A stretch of 52,238 bases of DNA from Deltaproteobacteria bacterium. Its GTDB lineage: Bacteria; Desulfobacterota; Binatia; UBA9968; JAJDTQ01. The position numbers and the translations under genes were made by a program. The notes under the pieces were generated by a model that saw only the letters and a list, made by a program, of their open reading frames with translations, ran no database searches and was not told where the DNA came from. How positions within the stretch are numbered: position 1 is the stretch's first letter; each line of letters opens with the position of its first letter. Of the stretch, positions 8,727 through 15,761 are shown piece by piece. The DNA lies in contig JAPPNF010000138.1 of assembly GCA_028818755.1 (NCBI GenBank), forward strand, positions 1 through 52,238. The letters run 5' to 3'.

Positions 8727-9062
8727 ATGCCCAAGCCAGAGCTCGAGTTTTTTCCGGTGGATGACCTGCCCTGGGTGCCGGTGGAGGGCGCGCCGCCGGG
8801 TCACTATCAGAGGATACTGACCGAGGACCCGGACATCGGGTTCGTCACCCGGATGCTCAAGGTGGATCCCGGCTGCGCGAGCACGGAGACCTTTGTCCAC
8901 GATTTCTGGGAGGAGGTGTACATCGTGCAGGGGAGCCAGTGGGACGGCGACCTGTATCTCAAGCAGGGCATGTACGCCTGCCGTCCCCCGGGAATGAAGC
9001 ACGGTCCCTACCGGACCGAGGAAGGCTGCACCACGCTGGAGTTTCGTTACGTCAGGCCGTGA
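8727..9062 (+). CDS. Small cupin-domain protein
   Basis: A 111-residue single-domain cupin resembling the ChrR/cupin_7 type. Landmarks are the first motif region around TETFVHDFWEEVYIVQGSQWDGD, a middle GMYACRPPGMKHGP loop and the closing TTLEFRYVRP strand. His and Glu in the first motif and His in PPGMKHGP could bind a metal. It may be a dioxygenase-type or sensory cupin; substrate unknown. AGGAGG is placed eight bases before the ATG. The MITE copy ends 20 bases upstream, so the promoter must lie inside or beyond the element. Confidence 0.78.
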   Translation: MPKPELEFFPVDDLPWVPVEGAPPGHYQRILTEDPDIGFVTRMLKVDPGCASTETFVHDFWEEVYIVQGSQWDGDLYLKQGMYACRPPGMKHGPYRTEEGCTTLEFRYVRP

Positions 9063-9137
9063 GCGTGGGCGGACCGGGAGTGGCGAAACCGGGGGTCCGT
9101 GGTTCGGGCAGTGGATTCGTTGCGCGAGCGGTTGAAA

Positions 9138-9773
9138 TCAGCCCGGTGCGAGCACGAAGTCGAAGCGCCCGAGCCAGCCTTGCGGAGTGCGGCTCAGGTC
9201 CAGCAACAGGTCGTCATGAAAGATGTTGTCCCGGGCGTTCTCGTCGGGCACGTCGGGAAAGTAGAGCTGGGTCGTGAGCAGGCGCGTGGCCGGGCCCTGG
9301 ACCTTGACGTGGATATGCGGCGTCCGTCCCGTATAACGTACGGGCCGGATGGTCTCGAAACGGAACGCCCCGGCGTCGTCGGTGTATTGATGGCCGCGGT
9401 ACCGGAACCCGGAATTGTCGTAGCGGCCGTGCTCGTCGGAATGCCAGATGTCGACCACGGCGCCGCCGATGGGACGGCAGTCCGGCGAGAGCACGAGCCC
9501 CTGCACCACCAGCGGTCGGCCGTTCGTGCCCGGTTCCCGCAAATTGGTCCTGAGCGGCGTCCCCGGGGTGTAGAACGGTCCATCGGTCAGCTCGGGTATG
9601 GCGCGCGTGCAGGCAAGCGGTGGAGCGAGTCCGAGGGAGCGGTCGGCGGCTGGACCCGAAAAGGGATAGCCCAGCAGCGTGGCCCGGGTTCGAGCCAGAC
9701 AGGACAGAGCCGTGACACCCGCTGCCGCCGCGCCGATCAAGGCGGCGCGACGGGAAAAAGTGCGCTTCGACAT
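9138..9773 (-). CDS. Tat-exported intradiol ring-cleavage dioxygenase family protein
   Basis: A 211-residue protein of the protocatechuate 3,4-dioxygenase/intradiol superfamily. The family core is clear: DIWHSDEHGRYDN supplies the first tyrosine ligand, RYTGRTPHIHVKV supplies the second tyrosine and both histidine ligands of the non-haem Fe(III), followed by TTQLYFPD. Unlike cytoplasmic enzymes it begins with a twin-arginine-type signal (SKRTFSRRAALIG followed by an Ala-rich hydrophobic stretch), so it should fold with metal in the cytoplasm and act in the periplasm. No ring-hydroxylating or beta-ketoadipate genes lie nearby. The protein is close to a minimal catalytic domain in size. Confidence 0.85.
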   Translation of the reverse strand: MSKRTFSRRAALIGAAAAGVTALSCLARTRATLLGYPFSGPAADRSLGLAPPLACTRAIPELTDGPFYTPGTPLRTNLREPGTNGRPLVVQGLVLSPDCRPIGGAVVDIWHSDEHGRYDNSGFRYRGHQYTDDAGAFRFETIRPVRYTGRTPHIHVKVQGPATRLLTTQLYFPDVPDENARDNIFHDDLLLDLSRTPQGWLGRFDFVLAPG

Positions 9774-9830
9774 GAGAAAATCATAAGCTGACCGGCAAGG
9801 TCGGTCAAGACGGCATCAATGTCGTGGTGC

Positions 9831-9860
9831 TTGCGAGAATATAGCGAAACCACTATATTC
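9831..9860 (+). promoter_or_regulatory. Promoter and palindromic operator of the toxin-antitoxin locus
   Basis: A -35-like TTGCGA (9831-9836) is followed after 17 bases by TATATT (9854-9859). The inverted repeat GAATATAG (9837-9844) / CTATATTC (9853-9860) covers the spacer edge and the whole -10 box, so a bound antitoxin would block polymerase. Transcription would begin near 9866. Confidence 0.6.
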
Positions 9861-9879
9861 CTGTATGGTAGGCACTACG

Positions 9880-10233
9880 TTGAAACCTGTCGAATGGGTT
9901 GGCTCGAGTAAGGAGGATCTCAAGAAGTTTCCTGATCCGGTGAAGGATCGCGTCGGCTTTGCATTGTACCAAGCGCAACTCGGCTTCAAGCACCGCGACG
10001 CCAAACCGCTGAGAGGCTTGGGTTCCAGTGTTCTGGAGGTAGTGTCAAGATATGATGGGGATACCTACAGGGCAGTCTATACAGTTCGGTTCAAGTTGGC
10101 CGTGTATGTGCTCCACGCTTTCCAGAAGAAGTCCAAACGGGGCGCGGAGACACCCAGGCCAGAAATCGATTTGGTCAAACGCAGGTTGAAGGCGGCGGAA
10201 CAACACTACAGCCGCGTCTACGGCGAAGGATAG
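9880..10233 (+). CDS. HigB-like toxin (phage-derived Gp49-like/RelE superfamily)
   Basis: A toxin of about 117 residues with the family landmarks MKPVEWVGSSKEDL, FALYQAQLG, KPLRGLG, VLEVVSRYDGDTYRAVYTVRF and VYVLHAFQKKSK. Members cleave mRNA on the ribosome. An ATG exists at 9865, but it coincides with the predicted transcription start. TTG at 9880 has GGTAGG seven bases ahead and gives the N-terminus typical of the family, so it is preferred. The antitoxin gene follows four bases after the stop, in the toxin-first order characteristic of HigBA. Confidence 0.85.
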   Translation: MKPVEWVGSSKEDLKKFPDPVKDRVGFALYQAQLGFKHRDAKPLRGLGSSVLEVVSRYDGDTYRAVYTVRFKLAVYVLHAFQKKSKRGAETPRPEIDLVKRRLKAAEQHYSRVYGEG

Positions 10234-10237
10234 CTCA

Positions 10238-10648
10238 ATGGACAGGAAAGAGACCAGGATCGAACGGAGCAGCGGCAACGTGTTCAGGGATCTCGGGCAT
10301 CCTGAGGCGGACGCACACCTCTTGAAGGCAGAACTCGTGAGTCGCATCGAAGAGGTCATTCGCCGGCGTGGCCTCAAGCAGGTCGAAGCGGCGAAATTGC
10401 TTGGACTGTCTCAGCCCGACGTTTCACGGCTTCTGCGGGGAGATTTTCGTGAGTATTCCATGGAGCGCCTGCTACGTCTGCTGACGGCCTTGGGGCGTGA
10501 TGTGGAGATCGTAATTCGTCAGACAGGTCGAAAGCGGGCTGGCAGGCTCAGCGTGGCCCTCGACGACCCAGAATCAGGTCGCCAGATCGCGCTGGCCGAT
10601 GAGATAATGCACGATGACCGCGAGGTTCTGCGAGCGTTGTCGAAATAG
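10238..10648 (+). CDS. HigA-like antitoxin, XRE-family HTH
   Basis: A 136-residue helix-turn-helix antitoxin. The HTH is LKQVEAAKLLGLSQPDVSRLLRGDF, preceded by the FRDLGHPEADAHLLKAELVSRIEEVI segment typical of HigA partners of Gp49-like toxins, and followed by the helix MERLLRLLTALGRDVEIVIR. A charged tail of about 40 residues, longer than usual, ends in IALADEIMHDDREVLRALSK. It should neutralise the upstream toxin and repress the promoter at 9831-9860. Confidence 0.87.
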   Translation: MDRKETRIERSSGNVFRDLGHPEADAHLLKAELVSRIEEVIRRRGLKQVEAAKLLGLSQPDVSRLLRGDFREYSMERLLRLLTALGRDVEIVIRQTGRKRAGRLSVALDDPESGRQIALADEIMHDDREVLRALSK

Positions 10649-10680
10649 ACGACCACAAGGGCCAACATGGGTTCGATACT

Positions 10681-11133
10681 GTGCTGAGAGGTGGGGCTGG
10701 AAGGAGAGTGAGTGACTGCATCAAACCACGTGCGCGAAAACCCCTCGTTGAATCCTCACAGAACGACTTCGTCCTCTACGACGGCGAATGCATCTACTGT
10801 CGCACGTATGCGCGGAAGTCCCGCTTCCGGACCTCGGACGGAAGGCGGTTGCGGTTCATCGACGGCAGAAACGTCCCTGACCTCGTGGATGAGTTGCGGC
10901 GGGACGGATGCGACCTCGAGGACGGCATGATCCTCGTGCTGCAGAGCCGGCGCTACCAAGGGGCCGAGGCCATGGAGGCGCTCAGTTCCCTGGCCGTCGA
11001 ACCCGGGTTGGTCAATATGCTTACGCGATGGGTGGGGTCCAGTTCCGAACGGGCGCGCTTCTTCTATCCGTGGTTCCGGCGCTTGCGTCAAGTGGGTCTC
11101 TGGATGGCCGGCAAGTCGGGTTTCCGTAAGTGA
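10681..11133 (+). CDS. DCC-family (DUF393) thiol-disulfide oxidoreductase-like protein
   Basis: A protein of about 140-150 residues with the DxxCxxC hallmark of the DCC family: FVLYDGECIYCRTYAR. The domain continues through RLRFIDGRN and an amphipathic C-terminal half ending near a basic tail. Members have a thioredoxin-like fold, and redox activity of the CxxC is assumed. The start is uncertain: GTG 10681 lacks a clear ribosome site, and GTG 10708 is in frame but almost touches AAGGAGA. It lies between the HigBA-like locus and the sigma-factor operon with no overlap. Confidence 0.78.
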   Translation: MLRGGAGRRVSDCIKPRARKPLVESSQNDFVLYDGECIYCRTYARKSRFRTSDGRRLRFIDGRNVPDLVDELRRDGCDLEDGMILVLQSRRYQGAEAMEALSSLAVEPGLVNMLTRWVGSSSERARFFYPWFRRLRQVGLWMAGKSGFRK

Positions 11134-11185
11134 CGGCGAGTCGGAATTTTTCCTGCCACCGGGGAAGCCCTATATTGGACGCTCC

Positions 11186-11767
11186 ATGTCACAGCCGTTG
11201 GACCGACGCAGCGACAGGGAGTTGGTGGAGCTATGCAACCGCGGCGACCGCGATGACGCGGTCCAGGCTTTCGAGACGCTCTATCGCCGGCACCGCGACT
11301 ACGTCACGCGGGTGGCCTTGCGGTTCGGCGCCGACCGGGAGGCGGCCGTCGATGTGCTGCAGGAGACGTTCCTCTACCTGCTGAAGAAGTTTCCCCCCGC
11401 GGGTGAAGGGCTGGTGCTGACTGCGCAGCTCCGATCACTGCTCTACCCCGTGGCCAAGAACCTGACCCTTTCCTTCTTGCGGCGGCGCGAGCACCTGGAC
11501 GATTCCACGGAGTTCGATCCCGACCGGCTGCCGGCGCCAGGCGCGACCGATCCGCTGGAACGCGATCCGGCGCGGCTGTCGTCGGCCCTGTCCCGGTTGT
11601 CGCCGGAGCGTCGGGAGGTGCTGCTGCTGCGTTTCGTCGACGACATGTCCCTTCAGGACATCGCGGACACCCTTTCCATCCCGCTGGGCACGGTGAAGTC
11701 CCGGCTGCATCTCGCGGTCAGGGATCTTCGGAACAGTCCCGAGATCAAGGATTTCGGCCGGCCGTGA
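11186..11767 (+). CDS. ECF-type RNA polymerase sigma factor
   Basis: A 193-residue sigma-70 family protein of extracytoplasmic-function size. Region 2 runs from AFETLYRRHRDYVTRVALRF through VLQETFLYLLKKFP. Region 4 carries the helix-turn-helix MSLQDIADTLSIPLGTVKSRL preceded by LSRLSPERREVLLLRFVDD. It directs polymerase to a specialised promoter set. The next gene, 38 bases on, encodes a single-pass membrane protein in the position of an anti-sigma factor, and two surface proteins follow, so the regulon probably includes this operon (inference). A TATATT at 11171-11176 lies so close to the ATG that it cannot be assigned safely as a -10 box. Confidence 0.88.
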   Translation: MSQPLDRRSDRELVELCNRGDRDDAVQAFETLYRRHRDYVTRVALRFGADREAAVDVLQETFLYLLKKFPPAGEGLVLTAQLRSLLYPVAKNLTLSFLRRREHLDDSTEFDPDRLPAPGATDPLERDPARLSSALSRLSPERREVLLLRFVDDMSLQDIADTLSIPLGTVKSRLHLAVRDLRNSPEIKDFGRP

Positions 11768-11805
11768 ACCTTTCGGCGCCCGCGTGCGCTTAACCGGATG
11801 GAACC

Positions 11806-12318
11806 ATGCAGTCCGATGACGACAGAACCATCCGGTCCGGTGAAGAAGACGTCGACCTGCCCGACGAGTTGATCCAGGGCCTCAAGCGCGTCGACAAGGC
11901 CGTGGCCCTTGTGTCGCCGGACGCGGACCGGCGCGTGGCCGAGGCCGCCAGGGCTCATTTCGGGCAGCGGCCGAGGCGAGCGCGTGCGGCCGGGCTTCGC
12001 TGGGCCATGGCCGGGAGTCTGGCCGCGAGCCTCCTGGTGGGCGTGCTCTTCTGGCGGACGCAGACCCCGATGGAACCCATCCGGGTCGCCAATGTTGTCC
12101 CCGTTCCCAACGATATCGACGGCTCCGGTGCGGTGGACATCCTGGACGCGTTCGCCTTGGCACGGATGGCGCACGAAGGTTCGGTGCCGGCCACACGGGC
12201 GAAGACGGATTCCGTGCCGCGCATGGCGCGGACGGACGGCCCATCGACCACGCAGACCGAGATCGATGCACTGGCCATGAGCGTCGTGGCGTTGGACGGT
12301 ACGGCGGAGAGGCTATGA
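11806..12318 (+). CDS. Single-pass membrane protein with dockerin-like calcium loop, putative anti-sigma factor
   Basis: A 170-residue protein. The N-terminal ~65 residues are charged and cytoplasmic-like. One transmembrane helix (WAMAGSLAASLLVGVLFW, about 66-83) follows, then an exported segment holding NDIDGSGAVDILDAFALARM. That segment is a textbook dockerin/EF-hand loop, with D, D, S, D and D at positions 1, 3, 5, 9 and 12. The rest is a low-complexity Thr/Ala/Arg tail. Position right after an ECF sigma gene and topology suggest an anti-sigma factor, although no recognised zinc anti-sigma motif is present. The stop overlaps the next start by four bases. Confidence 0.72.
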   Translation: MQSDDDRTIRSGEEDVDLPDELIQGLKRVDKAVALVSPDADRRVAEAARAHFGQRPRRARAAGLRWAMAGSLAASLLVGVLFWRTQTPMEPIRVANVVPVPNDIDGSGAVDILDAFALARMAHEGSVPATRAKTDSVPRMARTDGPSTTQTEIDALAMSVVALDGTAERL

Positions 12319-12776
12319 CCGGTTGGCGCTCCATGTACCTGCTCTGCTTGGTCCTGTGGACCGCCGCATGGCCCGGCTTGTCCCGCGCGGACGAAACCAA
12401 GGTCCGGTTCGCGGCCCTCGACATCCACCTGGAATCCGCCGAGCCCGTGGCCGCGTGGCAGTTCGAGTTGTCGGAAGCAGCCGGCCGGATGCGCGTGGTG
12501 GGCGTGGAGAACGGCGACAGCCCGGCGTTCGCCAGGGCTCCCTACTACGACCGCAAGGCCGTCAACGACGGGCGCGCCGACCGCATCATCGTCGCGGATT
12601 TCACCTTGCGGCCAGCGGCCGAGCTGCCGGCGGGCAAGTTCCGCATCGCCACCGTGCACGTTCGCCTCACGGGCGGCTCCGAGCCCGACTACGTCCTCCG
12701 TCTGGTCACGGCGGGCAATGCCCGGGGCGAACCCATCCGGGCCTCGATGCACCTTAGCGTTCAGTCAAGGAGATAG
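12315..12776 (+). CDS. Secreted protein, possible cohesin-like beta-sandwich
   Basis: A 153-residue protein with a clear signal peptide (MTGWRSMYLLCLVLWTAAWPGLSRA) and one small domain. The domain resembles cohesin/CBM-type beta-sandwiches in pattern: an opening VRFAALDIHLES strand, VAAWQFELSEAAGRMRVVGVENG, RIIVADFTL, and LPAGKFRIATVHVRLTG. This assignment is by strand pattern only and is tentative. It is translationally coupled to the dockerin-like membrane protein upstream and followed after five bases by the VIT/vWA lipoprotein, suggesting that the three work in one envelope complex (inference). Confidence 0.6.
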   Translation: MTGWRSMYLLCLVLWTAAWPGLSRADETKVRFAALDIHLESAEPVAAWQFELSEAAGRMRVVGVENGDSPAFARAPYYDRKAVNDGRADRIIVADFTLRPAAELPAGKFRIATVHVRLTGGSEPDYVLRLVTAGNARGEPIRASMHLSVQSRR

Positions 12777-12781
12777 CGCGC

Positions 12782-15076
12782 ATGAGAAAACTCGATATCG
12801 GCAGCGGTTTGATGACCGGCACGGCGCTGTGCCTGCTCCTGATCGCGGGGGCATGCTCGCTCGGGGACGATGCGGCGGAGGAGGTGCGTACGGCCGGCCC
12901 CGTGTCTCACGAAAAGCCGGAGAGCGCGGAAGTCTCTCAGGCGCCTCCGTCCAGCCCGTCCGGTGGTGCCGCGGTGGCGGAGGCTCCGGTGCCGGCGGTG
13001 CAAGCGGGTCGAGGCGGTCCGGGGCGGGGGCGGTTGCAGAGCTTGATGCTGTCGCCCCAGTCCATCGTGCGCGGGAAAGGACTCCGGCTTCGAATGGCTC
13101 GGACGGGGGTTGCGGCGGCCGGGCCTTTGACGGTGGGCGAAGAGCTCTGGATCATCGCGACGCCCCGGCCCGCGACACCCGCGGCTGAGGCGGCGAAGCC
13201 GGACCAGCCGGGTTCGGGCGCGCTGATGGCGGCCCGTCCCGCCGGCGACGAGGAAAAGACGAAGGTGCCGCTCCCTCTCAAGCGCACAGAGGTCCAGGCG
13301 GCCATCACCGGCTACGTGGGGACGGTGGACGTCACCCAACAGTTCGAGAACCCCTTCGACGAGAAGATCGAAGCGGTCTACATGTTCCCGTTGCCGGAGA
13401 AGGCGGCGGTGAGCGAGTTCGTCATGACCATCGGCGAGCGCCGCATCCGCGGCATCCTGCGGGAGAAGGAAGAGGCCGAGCGCATCTACCGGGAGGCGCG
13501 GGCGCAGGGCTATCGGGCCAGCTTGCTCACCCAGCACCGCCCCAACATCTTCGAGCAGAAGGTCGCCAACATCGAGCCCGGCAAACGCATCGACGTCAAT
13601 ATCCGTTACTTCCACTCCCTGGCGTACCGTGACGGCTGGTACACGTTCGTGCTCCCCACGGTCGTCGGCCCCCGTTACAACCCGCCCGGCTCCAAGGACC
13701 CGGTGCATGCGTTGCCGCGTTCCCACGTCCAGCCGGTCTCGACCGGCACCGGAGTACGCTACCTGCGTCCCGAGGAGCGTTCCGGCCACGACATCGGCAT
13801 AACGGTCAAGCTCAACACCGGCGTGCCCATCGAAGCCATCGAGTCCAGCCATCGCATCGACGAGACCCGCACGGGTCCGGAGACCGCGACCATCAGCCTT
13901 GCCGACCAGGCGACGATTCCCAACAGGGACTTCGTCCTCAAGTTCAAGGTGGCGGGCGGACGCGTAAAGACGAACCTCCTGACCTACGTGGATCGGAAGA
14001 AAGGACAGGGCTACTTCACCCTGGTGCTGTATCCGCCCGAGCACCTGGAGAGCGCGCCGAGGCATCCCATGGAGATGGTCTTCGTGCTGGACTGCTCGGG
14101 CTCCATGAACGGCGAGCCCATCGCGCAAGCCAAGGCCGCCGTTCTCGCGGCCCTCGACCTGCTCGGTCCCGGAGACACCTTTCAGATCATCCGCTTCTCC
14201 AACAACGCCAGCCGGTTCGGGCCCGACCCGGTTCCGGCCACCCCGGAAAACATCGCCCGCGCCAAGCGCTATGTTCGACAGCTCCAGGGCGGCGGCGGCA
14301 CGCGCATGATCGAAGGCATTCGCGCCGCGCTCCATTTCCCTCACGACTCCAAACGCCTGCGCTTCGTGACCTTCATGACCGACGGCTACATCGGCAACGA
14401 GGTCGAGATCCTCGACGCGATCCACAAGTCGATCGGGGAGTCGCGGATCTTCAGCTTCGGAGTGGGTTCTTCGGTCAACCACTATCTCCTGAACCGCATG
14501 GCCAAGGTGGGACGCGGGGCCGCCGCATACCTCGGACTGGACGATTCGGGCGCGCAAGTGATGCGATATTTCTTCAACCGCATCAGCCGCCCCGTGCTGA
14601 CGGACGTCAAGATCGACTGGGGAACGATGAAGGTGACCGACACCTATCCGCAACGCCTGCCCGATCTCTTCGTCGGCCGGGCCGTCGTCGTCACCGGCAA
14701 GTTCACGGGCGAGCCTGCCGAGCCGGTGGTGCGGGGCCGGGCCGGCGGCCGGCCAGTCGAATATGTCGTGGCCCGGAGTGCCAATGAAGACGCCCACAAG
14801 TTCATACCCAACGTGTGGGCCCGGCTTCGAATCGCCGACCTCGCGGACCGTCAGGCCTGGACCGCCGATCCACACAACGAGCTGGCCGGATCGATTAAGA
14901 AGACCGCGTTGAGTTACGGTCTGATGTCCGACTACACGGCCTTCGTCGCGGTCGATGCAAGCCAACGCACCGAGGGCAAGGACGGTACCACGGTGTACCA
15001 GGCTGTCCCCGTACCCGACGGCGTGCGCTACACCACCACGGTGAAAGAGGAGGACCCGGCTAGAGATGTGCAGTGA
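12782..15076 (+). CDS. VIT and von Willebrand factor A domain lipoprotein
   Basis: A 764-residue exported protein. A lipobox (LIAGAC, modified Cys25) ends the signal peptide; a Pro/Ala/Gly-rich linker runs to about residue 160. The VIT (inter-alpha-trypsin inhibitor) domain at about 165-295 contains VTQQFENPFDEKIEAVYMFPLP. The vWA domain starts near 430 and has the MIDAS motif DCSGS (D437, S439, S441), the GGGGTRM threonine and the MTDGYIGNE acidic loop. A C-terminal beta-rich region follows. Such proteins bind divalent metal and mediate protein adhesion at the cell surface. AAGGAG precedes the ATG. It is the last gene of the sigma-factor operon. Confidence 0.87.
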   Translation: MRKLDIGSGLMTGTALCLLLIAGACSLGDDAAEEVRTAGPVSHEKPESAEVSQAPPSSPSGGAAVAEAPVPAVQAGRGGPGRGRLQSLMLSPQSIVRGKGLRLRMARTGVAAAGPLTVGEELWIIATPRPATPAAEAAKPDQPGSGALMAARPAGDEEKTKVPLPLKRTEVQAAITGYVGTVDVTQQFENPFDEKIEAVYMFPLPEKAAVSEFVMTIGERRIRGILREKEEAERIYREARAQGYRASLLTQHRPNIFEQKVANIEPGKRIDVNIRYFHSLAYRDGWYTFVLPTVVGPRYNPPGSKDPVHALPRSHVQPVSTGTGVRYLRPEERSGHDIGITVKLNTGVPIEAIESSHRIDETRTGPETATISLADQATIPNRDFVLKFKVAGGRVKTNLLTYVDRKKGQGYFTLVLYPPEHLESAPRHPMEMVFVLDCSGSMNGEPIAQAKAAVLAALDLLGPGDTFQIIRFSNNASRFGPDPVPATPENIARAKRYVRQLQGGGGTRMIEGIRAALHFPHDSKRLRFVTFMTDGYIGNEVEILDAIHKSIGESRIFSFGVGSSVNHYLLNRMAKVGRGAAAYLGLDDSGAQVMRYFFNRISRPVLTDVKIDWGTMKVTDTYPQRLPDLFVGRAVVVTGKFTGEPAEPVVRGRAGGRPVEYVVARSANEDAHKFIPNVWARLRIADLADRQAWTADPHNELAGSIKKTALSYGLMSDYTAFVAVDASQRTEGKDGTTVYQAVPVPDGVRYTTTVKEEDPARDVQ

Positions 15077-15136
15077 CGGGTGGGAGCGGGTCCTTCTAGG
15101 CCGACCCTTCGGACTTGCATTGCAGATGGACCTCGG

Positions 15137-15153
15137 TTATACGAATGTATAAT
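15137..15153 (+). promoter_or_regulatory. Operator overlapping the -10 box of the MazEF-like locus
   Basis: TTATAC (15137-15142) and GTATAA (15147-15152) form a perfect 6-base inverted repeat around GAAT, and the right arm is part of a consensus TATAAT (15148-15153). The antitoxin ATG is 13 bases downstream. No good -35 is seen. The layout fits autorepression by the AbrB-fold antitoxin. Confidence 0.55.
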
Positions 15154-15166
15154 ACTGGAGGGTGCC

Positions 15167-15424
15167 ATGCATACTACAAACCTGCGCAAGGTCGGCGGTT
15201 CCATCATGCTCGCGGTCCCTCCGGCCCTCCTCGACCTCCTGAATCTCCGCATCGGGGCCAAGGTGGATATCGACGTGGAGAAGGGACGCCTGGTCATCGA
15301 GCCCAAGGCGCGACCACGCTACTCGCTTGATGAGCTGCTGGCCCAGTGCGACGAAAACGAAACCCCTTCTCCCGAGGATCGCGCTTGGCTTGAAGCCAAG
15401 CCGGTGGGCAAAGAGCTGCTGTAG
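15167..15424 (+). CDS. MazE/AbrB-family antitoxin
   Basis: An 85-residue protein with an N-terminal swapped-hairpin (SpoVT/AbrB) DNA-binding fold: TNLRKVGGSIMLAVPPALLDLLNLRIGAKVDIDVEKGRLVIEP in shortened form. A C-terminal flexible toxin-binding tail includes SLDELLAQC and EDRAWL. ATG 15167 is chosen because GGAGGG is directly upstream and the domain begins at once; the longer frame to 15080 crosses the promoter. The stop shares one base with the toxin start. Confidence 0.87.
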   Translation: MHTTNLRKVGGSIMLAVPPALLDLLNLRIGAKVDIDVEKGRLVIEPKARPRYSLDELLAQCDENETPSPEDRAWLEAKPVGKELL

Positions 15425-15759
15425 TGAAGCGGGGTGACATCTGGCTCGTCAGCCTCGACCCCACTGCCGGCCATGAACAGCAGGGCACCCGCCCGGTACT
15501 GATCGTTTCTCCCGCACCTTTCAACGACCTGACCGGGACGCCGGTCGTCTTGCCCATCACCACGGGTGGAGGCTTCGCACGCAGACGCGGCTTCGCCGTT
15601 TCTCTCGAGGGCGCAGGTACTCGAACCACCGGCGTGATCCGTTGCGATCAGCCCCGCACCCTTGACCTATCAGCGCGGAAGGGGAAGTTCGTCGAAACCG
15701 TCCCCGAACACATCATCGACGATGCGCTTGCCCGCTTGGCCACGGTTCTGGATAGGTAG
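15424..15759 (+). CDS. MazF/PemK-family mRNA interferase toxin
   Basis: A 111-residue toxin starting at a GTG that overlaps the antitoxin stop. Family landmarks are RGDIWLVSLDPTAGHEQQGTRP in shortened form (the RPVLIVS strand), the NDLTGTPVVLPIT segment and the TTGVIRCDQPRTLDLSARKG strand. It is a sequence-specific ribonuclease restrained by the upstream antitoxin. A convergent efflux gene ends only two bases after its stop. Confidence 0.9.
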   Translation: MKRGDIWLVSLDPTAGHEQQGTRPVLIVSPAPFNDLTGTPVVLPITTGGGFARRRGFAVSLEGAGTRTTGVIRCDQPRTLDLSARKGKFVETVPEHIIDDALARLATVLDR

Positions 15760-15761
15760 CG

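Noticed and set aside
11171..11176. TATATT as -10 box of the sigma-factor gene
   Set aside because: It is 9 bases from the ATG with no matching -35, and a GGAATT 22 bases upstream is too far for an ECF promoter.
12761..14965. Long open frame on the minus strand opposite the VIT/vWA gene (about 734 codons)
   Set aside because: Antisense open frame caused by high GC and codon bias; composition is Arg/Asp/His/Gly-rich with no domain, and the plus strand has clear VIT and vWA motifs.
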